A stretch of 64,000 nt of DNA from Mesorhizobium sp. WSM4311. Lineage in GTDB: Bacteria; Pseudomonadota; Alphaproteobacteria; Rhizobiales; Rhizobiaceae. How positions within the stretch are numbered: the stretch's first letter is position 1; each line of letters begins with the position of its first letter. Location: positions 124,001 through 188,000 of the forward strand of contig NZ_NSFV01000005.1 in assembly GCF_002295115.1 (NCBI RefSeq), in the 5' to 3' direction. A program made the translations under genes and the position numbers. This document shows positions 16,252 to 24,592 of this stretch, in pieces. The notes beneath the pieces were generated by a model. That model did no database searches and was not told the origin of the DNA. It saw nothing but the letters and a program-made list of their open reading frames with translations.

Positions 16252-16409
16252 CGCCCCCCTCTGGCCTGCCGGCCCTCTCCCCCACTTGGGGGGAGATTGG
16301 CAGCCTCGGCGCCTCGCTTGTCTTTGCGACGGAGGGGATTGGCGAAAGCCTGGGCGCCATCCGATCTCCCCCCTCGTGGGGGAGATGTCCGGCAGGACAG
16401 AGGGGGGCG
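16252..16409. repeat. 158-bp MITE-like palindrome between ccmA and ccmB
   Basis: The left arm starts CGCCCCCCTCTGGCCTGCCG and contains CTCTCCCCCACTTGGGGGGAGAT. The right arm read on the other strand starts CGCCCCCCTCTGTCCTGCCG and contains ATCTCCCCCACGAGGGGGGAGAT (each split here into parts). The arms match at most positions over about 46 bp. No coding capacity is apparent. It separates ccmA and ccmB, which normally abut. Confidence 0.8.
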
Positions 16410-16422
16410 CCTCGCACCGCCA

Positions 16423-17031
16423 TCAACCGGCTTCCCCCATCCTCAATTCCTTCGCTCCCTCAATCCCTAGCGGCAAATGCGTCGCCGCGACGATCATCCC
16501 GCCAGCCATGCAATGCTTCATCATCAGCCCCGCGAACCGCGCCTCCGACGCCTTGTCCAGTCCCGCCGTCGGCTCGTCGAGCAGCCACAGCGGCCGGTGG
16601 CTGACCAAAAGCTTGGCGATCGCCGCGCGTCGCCGCTGCCCGGTCGAGAGATAGCCGAACGGCAGATGGCCGATGCCGCCGAGCCCGACCGTCTCCAGCG
16701 CCTCTTCGACGCCCGAATCGCCACTTCCATTGAAATCGCGCCAGAAGCGCAGGTTTTCGACGACGCTGAGCGCCGTCTTCATCGCGTTCTGGTGTCCGAG
16801 ATAATGGCAGGCCGAAGCGATCGACGGAAAGTCATCGCCGCCGTTCTCGAGCAGCAGCCGGCCTTCGGCCTTCGGCAGCAGCCCGGCGATGATCCGGAGC
16901 AAGGTCGATTTGCCCGATCCGTTCGGCCCGGTGACGACCAGCGCCTGACCCTGATCGAGCGCAAAGCCGATGCCGGAAAAAACCGCCTCGCCGCCGCGTT
17001 CGCCGCCCAGATTTTCGGCGATAAGCCGCAT
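16423..17031 (-). CDS. ccmA: Haem exporter ATP-binding protein CcmA
   Basis: ATPase of the CcmABC complex; ATP hydrolysis drives release of haem-loaded CcmE for cytochrome c maturation. 202 residues from MRLIAENLGGERGG. Walker A is GPNGSGKST (35-43), the ABC signature region is LSTGQRRRAAIAKLL, and Walker B is LWLLDEPTAGLD, all in normal order. The signature reads STGQ, as in other CcmA proteins. An in-frame ATG 17 codons earlier lacks family similarity. It is the first gene of the cluster; an Irr-like iron box lies about 70 bp upstream. Confidence 0.95.
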   Translation of the reverse strand: MRLIAENLGGERGGEAVFSGIGFALDQGQALVVTGPNGSGKSTLLRIIAGLLPKAEGRLLLENGGDDFPSIASACHYLGHQNAMKTALSVVENLRFWRDFNGSGDSGVEEALETVGLGGIGHLPFGYLSTGQRRRAAIAKLLVSHRPLWLLDEPTAGLDKASEARFAGLMMKHCMAGGMIVAATHLPLGIEGAKELRMGEAG

Positions 17032-17098
17032 CCCTCGCCTGCCCCGAAAACAATGTTCCGCGGTCGCTGCCGCATCGCACAAATTTGCTTTTTGACTG

Positions 17099-17115
17099 TC
17101 TAGAACTATTCCAGA
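17099..17115. promoter_or_regulatory. Candidate ICE box (Irr-binding site) between ccmA and acnA
   Basis: TCTAGAACTATTCCAGA is an interrupted palindrome (TCTAGAA-CTA-TTCCAGA, one mismatch). It matches 14 of 17 positions of the published alphaproteobacterial Irr/ICE consensus TTTAGAACNATTCTAAA as I recall it. It lies in the 285-bp region between divergent ccmA and acnA. Both encode haem- or Fe-S-linked functions, typical Irr targets. Confidence 0.55.
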
Positions 17116-17316
17116 AAATTCTCTATATGCGGTGCATCCGTGCCAGCGGTCGGCGCGGGAACAGAATTAGCGCCGAACCAGCGCACGCGCCGCCTTGAAC
17201 GGCTCGGGTTGCTTGGGAACGGACAGCGGAAATGGCCGTACCCGCACCTTTGCGCGTGATTGCATGCCATCGGCGTCCGTTCCCTTTCAGGCTGAACAGA
17301 CAAGGACGGATCGCAC

Positions 17317-20007
<2,691 letters not shown>

Positions 20008-20029
20008 GGCAGCAAGGAAATGGGGCTTA

Positions 20030-20057
20030 GGCAGTAGGGAATAAGGCCCCTACTGCC
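20030..20057 (+). terminator. Hairpin downstream of acnA
   Basis: GGCAGTAGGG (20030-20039) and CCCTACTGCC (20048-20057) pair perfectly over 10 bp with an 8-base loop. No T-run follows, so it may be a weak or factor-assisted terminator. It ends at the stop codon of the convergent ceramidase-like gene and could serve both directions. Confidence 0.6.
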
Positions 20058-20728
20058 TACTGCCTTCCTTTCGGTGCCCCAAACCGCGCCACCGCCGCCA
20101 GCAGCACCCCCAGCATCAGCCCGTTGAGGATGTGCCACAGGAAATGCGTGCCGAGCGGAAAGCTGGCGCAGACCATCGGGTCGATCATCCGGCAGAAGGC
20201 GGACACCACGAAGATCGCCGACCCCGCCAGATTGTACCAGCCGGCCCGGTTGCCGCGTGCCGTCACCCAGATGCCGAAGAAGGCCAGCGCCAGGAACGGC
20301 GGCAGGTAGCTCGTCGTGCCGTTCGATGCCAGGCGCAGCCAGTCCGGCACGGCGAAACTTATCGCGCCGGCCACCGCATGGAAGACGACCAAGACCACCA
20401 TCGCCTTGCCCCATTCCATGCCGAGGAAGCGGCGCAGATTGAACAGCGTATAGGCGAGGGTGAAGCCGGCAATCGGCAGGATATCGGCCCAGATCGTGCC
20501 CCTGGTGGCAAAGGTATGGAAGATCGTCGAGCCGATGCCGATCGCCACCACCCACCAGGCCAGTACCGCGGCGAAAGTGCCGGCCTCGCATCGGCGTACT
20601 TCCCGCGCGCCCCATAATCCCGCGGCAATGAAGGCAAGGTTGGTCAAAGCATTGGCGGGCTCTGCCCAAAGTCCAGGCCAGGTCCGCTCGCAATAGAGAT
20701 CGGCAGGGATCAGGAGAGTTTGCCACAT
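20057..20728 (-). CDS. Ceramidase-like integral membrane hydrolase
   Basis: A 223-residue membrane protein of the alkaline ceramidase/CREST family. The motif YCERTWPGLWAEPANALTN near the N-terminus is the family hallmark, followed by about seven hydrophobic segments. Histidines expected to bind zinc lie in IGSTIFHTFAT and near the C-terminus in GTHFLWHILNG. Eukaryotic members cleave ceramide; bacterial members occur in alphaproteobacteria, where sphingolipid or N-acyl-amide substrates are possible. The gene stands alone, convergent with acnA and divergent from the DUF1223 gene. Confidence 0.83.
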   Translation of the reverse strand: MWQTLLIPADLYCERTWPGLWAEPANALTNLAFIAAGLWGAREVRRCEAGTFAAVLAWWVVAIGIGSTIFHTFATRGTIWADILPIAGFTLAYTLFNLRRFLGMEWGKAMVVLVVFHAVAGAISFAVPDWLRLASNGTTSYLPPFLALAFFGIWVTARGNRAGWYNLAGSAIFVVSAFCRMIDPMVCASFPLGTHFLWHILNGLMLGVLLAAVARFGAPKGRQ

Positions 20729-20907
20729 GATGATGATGCCAGCCCTCGATCGAACCGCGTCGTGAAATGCAGGGTCCCTCCTATTGCGGCCTTAGCTGCG
20801 GCTGCAACGGCAAAAATTTCACCGCAACGTGACTTCCCGTTGACTTCCGCTTCTGCCACATATTTCAGACAATCAGAACAAAGCCGGCGCCACCGGCGGG
20901 AATTGGA

Positions 20908-21693
20908 ATGATCATGGCCTGGCGAAGATCACTTTGGCTGGCAGCCTTCGCGCTGGCCTTCTCGGCGTTTGCCGGTGCCGGCCATGCCGGCGAGGCCGAA
21001 GGGATCCAGGCCGAAAAACCCTCGCCCGACAGGCCGCTCGGCGTGGTCGAACTGTTCACCAGCCAGGGCTGCAGCTCCTGCCCGCCGGCCGATGCCTTCT
21101 TCGCCGAACTTGCGACCAGGGAAGACATTGTCGCGCTCTCCTATCACGTCGACTATTGGGACTATCTCGGCTGGAAGGACACGCTCAGCCGCAAGGAAAA
21201 CACCGAGCGGCAATATGATTACATGCGCGCCTTCGGCAGTCGCTCCGTCTATACGCCGCAAGCGGTCCTCAATGGCCGCGCGCATGTCAACGGTGCCAAT
21301 CGCGGTGAGGTCGACGGCGCGCTGGCCCGCATGGCGAAATCCGGCGAAGGCATGCGTGTGCCCGTCAAGGTCAGCCGCACCAGCGACCGCGTGATCATCG
21401 ATGCCGGCGATGCCGGCGCCGGTCCGAGCGACGCCCATGTCGTCATCGTTTATTTCGAGCCGCCGCAGATGGTCAAGATCGGCCAGGGCGAGAACTCCGG
21501 CCGCAAGATGACCTATTGGAACGCCGTCACCAGCATCCAGACCGCCGGCATGTGGCACGGCAAGGCGCAGCGCTATGAATTGCCGATGAGCGAGATCACC
21601 AAGAAGGGCGGCTGCGCCGTGCTTTTGCAGTCGGTCGGCAAGGACGGCATGCCAGGGCCCATTCTCGGCGCCGCCTTCATCCACAAGCCGTAA
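20908..21693 (+). CDS. Secreted DUF1223 thioredoxin-like protein
   Basis: A 261-residue protein with a signal peptide (MIMAWRRSLWLAAFALAFSA, cleavage after the GHA region) and a DUF1223 domain. The domain carries VVELFTSQGCSSCPPAD near residues 47-63, with a CSSC redox motif as in thioredoxin-like folds, then YHVDYWDYLGWKD and YTPQAVLNGRAHVNG. Its location would be the periplasm. Function is unknown; a thiol-redox role is inferred from CxxC. The 180 bp before it, shared with the divergent ceramidase-like gene, presumably holds both promoters. Confidence 0.87.
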   Translation: MIMAWRRSLWLAAFALAFSAFAGAGHAGEAEGIQAEKPSPDRPLGVVELFTSQGCSSCPPADAFFAELATREDIVALSYHVDYWDYLGWKDTLSRKENTERQYDYMRAFGSRSVYTPQAVLNGRAHVNGANRGEVDGALARMAKSGEGMRVPVKVSRTSDRVIIDAGDAGAGPSDAHVVIVYFEPPQMVKIGQGENSGRKMTYWNAVTSIQTAGMWHGKAQRYELPMSEITKKGGCAVLLQSVGKDGMPGPILGAAFIHKP

Positions 21694-21720
21694 CGCAATC
21701 GCCGAAAACGGCCTTGCCTT

Positions 21721-21784
21721 GGTCATCCACGGGCGGAGCAGGAGCGAAGCTCCGTCGCGGAGACCCGAGGATCCATGCCGTGAC
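21721..21784. repeat. Dispersed intergenic repeat, GGCGGAGCAGGAGC type
   Basis: The element begins GTCATCCACGGGCGGAGCAG, contains GAGCGAAGCTC and CCGTCGCGG, and ends GACCCGAGGATCCATGCCG. Close copies lie at 41435-41499 (direct), 41559-41605 (inverted) and, more diverged, 62916-62970. It is non-coding. The remaining 630 bp between the DUF1223 and DUF2794 genes holds no convincing gene. Confidence 0.75.
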
Positions 21785-21955
21785 ATTTGCCATATGTAAA
21801 AGCGGTCCAAGATCGGGCGCTCTCGACTCGGGCCTGACCGACGCCAACTCGTGCGACCGCTTATTCTGAACCGGCGCGTTCTTCGGGCAATGTCGCGGCA
21901 TGGATCGACGGCGCCGATAACATCACGATCGATCCGGACCTTCAGGCATGAAAAA

Positions 21956-21984
21956 ACCGACGTCAGCTTGCTTCTGACGCCGGT
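21956..21984 (+). other. Stem-loop in a long intergenic region
   Basis: ACCGACGTCAG pairs with CTGACGCCGGT around CTTGCTT, interrupted by one internal mismatch. An A-run precedes it. It sits in the middle of the 630-bp gap 21694-22324. It could belong to an unannotated small RNA or be an attenuator; I see no open frame of note here. Confidence 0.35.
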
Positions 21985-22324
21985 CATTGAAGTTTTGGGA
22001 TCGTCGCACCCGATTTTTCCAAGGAAAAACCGAGGTTGGTTCGATCCGACGCAGACCCGTGGGCGGGGGGCTTGGGGTTTACGAGCCGGTGCCGGACCGA
22101 ACCGTCTCAGGCAACGCCGGTAAATTCGTCGGACATTGGGGCATGAGCGCGGATAAAAAGAGGCAGAAATGTGGCGAAGCATCACCAATTCCAACATGCG
22201 GTTTGCAAACGTGACTGGACGTGACCGAAAAGGCGCGCTGCCGCGACCGCTTCGCCGGCTCTTGCAATTGCAGCGCGAAGGGGCCAATTTTGATTGGCAA
22301 AGATTCATTTTGAAGGATCGAGGC

Positions 22325-22711
22325 ATGACTGACGACAGCGGCGGGACGGGGGATGGTGACGCATCCGCAATATTAATCCCGCTGCACGAGGCGCGCAGCG
22401 CACGCCTCGACCAGCCGGTGCGCTTCGACCGGCGTGAACTGGACCAGATCCTCAGGCTCTACGGACGCATGGTCGCCGCCAATGAATGGCGCGACTACGC
22501 CATCGATCATTTGACCGACAGGGCGGTGTTTTCCGTTTTCCGCCGCGCCAGCGAAGTGCCGCTGTTCCAGATCGTCAAGGATCCGAAACTGGCCCGCAAG
22601 CAAGGCGCCTTCGCCGTCATCGCCGCCGGCGGCCGCATCCTCAAACGCGGCCAGGAGCTCGGCCGCGTGCTTGGCGTCTTCGACAGCAAGCTGAGAGTGG
22701 TCGAGGCCTGA
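22325..22711 (+). CDS. DUF2794 protein
   Basis: A 128-residue cytoplasmic protein of the alphaproteobacterial DUF2794 family, with no known function. Characteristic segments are VRFDRRELDQILRLYGRMVAANEWRDYA (split here by description), HLTDRAVFSVFRRASEVPLFQIVKDP and RILKRGQELGRVLGVFDSKLR. The start MTDDSGGTGDG follows GGATCGAGG. Frames upstream stay open for 52 more codons but look like noise. An octamer tandem array begins 10 bp after the stop. Confidence 0.88.
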   Translation: MTDDSGGTGDGDASAILIPLHEARSARLDQPVRFDRRELDQILRLYGRMVAANEWRDYAIDHLTDRAVFSVFRRASEVPLFQIVKDPKLARKQGAFAVIAAGGRILKRGQELGRVLGVFDSKLRVVEA

Positions 22712-22720
22712 GCCGGGGAA

Positions 22721-22806
22721 GAGGAATTGAGGAATTGAGGAATTGAGGAATTGAGGAATTGAGGAATTGAGGAATTGAGGAATTGAGGAATTGAGGAATT
22801 GAGGAA
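22721..22806. repeat. Tandem octamer array GAGGAATT, about 10.75 copies
   Basis: Ten perfect copies of GAGGAATT run without interruption from 22721 to 22800 and an eleventh is partial. There is no ribosome-binding or coding context. A set of degenerate copies in the opposite orientation lies about 45 bp downstream. Confidence 0.95.
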
Positions 22807-22847
22807 AAAGGCACTCAATACCTGACGTAAGCGCCATCTTCTTTGTT

Positions 22848-22886
22848 CTCCAGTTCTCCAGTTCTCCAGTTCCTCAGTTCTTCAAT
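22848..22886. repeat. Degenerate octamer array in the opposite orientation
   Basis: Three copies of CTCCAGTT are followed by CCTCAGTT and CTTCAATT. On the other strand these read AACTGGAG, AACTGAGG and AATTGAAG, one or two changes from AATTGAGG, the rotated unit of the upstream array. The two arrays could pair as a long RNA stem with G-U and mismatched positions. The last unit overlaps the end of the GNAT gene. Confidence 0.8.
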
Positions 22887-23458
22887 TCTTCTTTATCCCC
22901 CCGAAACTTCCGCTCCGGCAGCGAGACCGGGTCGGGCGGCAGCGACGCACCGCCATTCAGCGACAACTGCATGAACACCGTGTCCAGCCAGCGCCCGTGC
23001 TTGTAGCCGGAGCCTTCGAGCCGGCCTGAATGGCGAAAGCCGAGCTTTTCGTGCAGCCTGACCGAGGCGCTGTCGGCATGGCCGTCGCCGATCACCGCGA
23101 TGATCTGGCGAAAACCCGCCGCCTCGGCCGCCGCGATCAAGGCTTGCATCAGCTGGAGACCGATGCCCTGGCCCTTGGCATCAGGCGCGACATAGACCGA
23201 ATCCTCGACGATGAAGCGATAGGCCGGGCGCGGCCGGAAGGCGCCGGCATAGGCGTAGCCGAGCACTGCGCCGTCCTTCTCCGCCACCAGATAGGGAAAG
23301 CCGCCGGCCGTGAGCGTGGCGAATCGCGTGCCCATCTCGGCGCGGCTGGGCGGCTCCAGCTCGTAGCTCGCCGTTCCGTGTGTCACGGCGTCGGCGTAGA
23401 TTTCGGTGATGGTGTCGAGGTCGGTGGCGCTGGCCGCCCTGATCACGAGATTGCTCAT
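22874..23458 (-). CDS. GNAT acetyltransferase, phosphinothricin-acetyltransferase-like
   Basis: A 194-residue acetyltransferase of the Pat/Bar/MnaT (YncA) subgroup, which acetylates amino-acid-like amines such as methionine sulfone or phosphinothricin. The N-terminus IRAASATDLDTITEIYADAV, the VEDSVYVAPDAKGQGIGLQL block with the acetyl-CoA loop, and KLGFRHSGRLEGSGYKHGRWLDTVFM are all classical for this group. The last residues (DKEELKN) and the stop are contributed by the degenerate octamer array, so the natural C-terminus may have been different. The actual substrate is unknown. Confidence 0.92.
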   Translation of the reverse strand: MSNLVIRAASATDLDTITEIYADAVTHGTASYELEPPSRAEMGTRFATLTAGGFPYLVAEKDGAVLGYAYAGAFRPRPAYRFIVEDSVYVAPDAKGQGIGLQLMQALIAAAEAAGFRQIIAVIGDGHADSASVRLHEKLGFRHSGRLEGSGYKHGRWLDTVFMQLSLNGGASLPPDPVSLPERKFRGDKEELKN

Positions 23459-23505
23459 TCTTTATGCAAGCCTTCTTCTGCCTTCGATAACAGCAAACGC
23501 CGGCG

Positions 23506-23537
23506 CAAAAGAAAAGGGCGGCCGTTGGGCCGCCCTT
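23506..23537 (-). terminator. Rho-independent terminator of the Bax-inhibitor gene
   Basis: On the minus strand AAGGGCGGCC (23537-23528) pairs perfectly with GGCCGCCCTT (23523-23514) around CAAC, then TTCTTTT. Downstream of the BI-1 gene stop at 23576 and ahead of the GNAT start, it separates the two transcription units. Confidence 0.9.
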
Positions 23538-23575
23538 CCAAACCCGATGGTCCAGTCAGACCATGATGCGAAGCC

Positions 23576-24349
23576 TTAGCGTCGGTCGCCCATGAACTGC
23601 AGCAGGAACATGAACAGGTTGATGAAGTCGAGATAGAGCCTCAGCGCGCCCATGATGGCCTTGCGGCCGGCGATATCGGAAGCGTCGCCCTCGAAATACA
23701 TCTCCTTGATCTTCTGCGTGTCATAGGCGGTGAGGCCGGCGAAGACCAGCACGCCGATCGCCGAGACGGCGAAGGACATTGCCGACGACTGCAGGAAGAT
23801 GTTGATCACCATCGCGATGATGATGCCGAACACGCCCATGATCAGGAACGAGCCCATCGCCGTCAGGTCGCGCTTGGTCGTGTAGCCGAACAGCGACAGC
23901 GCACCGAAGGCGGCGGCGGTGGCAAAGAAGGTCTGCGAAATGCTGGCCGTGGTGTAGACCAGGAAGATCGACGACAGCGACAGGCCGACGAGGCCGGCAT
24001 AGACCCAGAAGGTCGTCTGCGCCGCCGAAACGCTCATCGATTGGACGCGGAACGACAGGAACAGCACGGCGGCCAGCGGCGCCAGCATCACCACCCAGCG
24101 CAGCGGCGATCCGAAGATCGCGAAGCCGAACGACGTCAGCATCTCGCCGCTCGGCAGCGTCGCGACGGCCGAGGCCGGATCGGTGGTGGTGGCCAGCATG
24201 ATCGTGCCGACAGCGGCAAGGCCGGTGATGAGGAGGCCAAGCCCCATCAGATTGTAGACCTTGATCATATAGGCGCGCAGGCCCTGGTCGATGTCGACGG
24301 CTGCGCCGGGCACGGCGCGCGTCTGGAAGTTGCGAATGGGTTCAGCCAT
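23576..24349 (-). CDS. Bax inhibitor-1/YccA family membrane protein (YbhL-like)
   Basis: A 257-residue integral membrane protein with seven hydrophobic segments, of the BI-1/YccA superfamily; studied bacterial members conduct calcium or modulate FtsH. The N-terminal tail is followed by YMIKVYNLMGLGLLITGLAA, and the family signature near the end is VFAGLTAYDTQKIKEMYFEG, with the C-terminal pair of aspartates region LRLYLDFINLFMFLLQFMGDRR. It is single-gene transcribed, with a clear terminator after it and a structured leader before it that resembles the ybhL RNA motif. Confidence 0.93.
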   Translation of the reverse strand: MAEPIRNFQTRAVPGAAVDIDQGLRAYMIKVYNLMGLGLLITGLAAVGTIMLATTTDPASAVATLPSGEMLTSFGFAIFGSPLRWVVMLAPLAAVLFLSFRVQSMSVSAAQTTFWVYAGLVGLSLSSIFLVYTTASISQTFFATAAAFGALSLFGYTTKRDLTAMGSFLIMGVFGIIIAMVINIFLQSSAMSFAVSAIGVLVFAGLTAYDTQKIKEMYFEGDASDIAGRKAIMGALRLYLDFINLFMFLLQFMGDRR

Positions 24350-24374
24350 TGTAGTCCTCTATTGCTTCTGCCCC

Positions 24375-24440
24375 GTCCGGTGTCAGATCCTGTTGGGACG
24401 TAAATCCACCGGACCCAGGCGCCGCTGGCGGGGCTCCAGC
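24375..24440 (-). ncRNA. Structured leader upstream of the BI-1 gene, candidate ybhL motif
   Basis: On the transcript strand a hairpin GCTGG-AGCCCCG-CCAGC (24440-24424) is followed by GGCGCCTGG and then a second stem, GTCCGGTG...CACCGGAC (24414-24407 with 24382-24375), whose loop contains TTTACGTCCC. It lies 25-90 bases before the BI-1 start. A cis-regulatory ybhL RNA motif upstream of ybhL/BI-1 genes has been described in Rhizobiales. Position and gene fit; I cannot confirm the consensus here. Confidence 0.5.
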
Positions 24441-24592
24441 ATGCCTGTGGCGAAATATGATGGTTATTCGCGTCAAGAACAAGACCGTAACCGGATGTAA
24501 CGGTTCGTGAGGAGCCGAAATGCGGATTCCCGGGCTTTCCAGCCGCCATCCTTACCAAGATTTAATCCGCGATAGCGGCGTCGGCCCCGGAA

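Noticed and set aside
22040..22060. tRNA-like T-arm (GGTTCGATCC)
   Set aside because: No acceptor stem, D-arm or anticodon arm can be built around it.
22721..22886. CRISPR array
   Set aside because: The repeats are octamers with no spacers and there are no cas genes.
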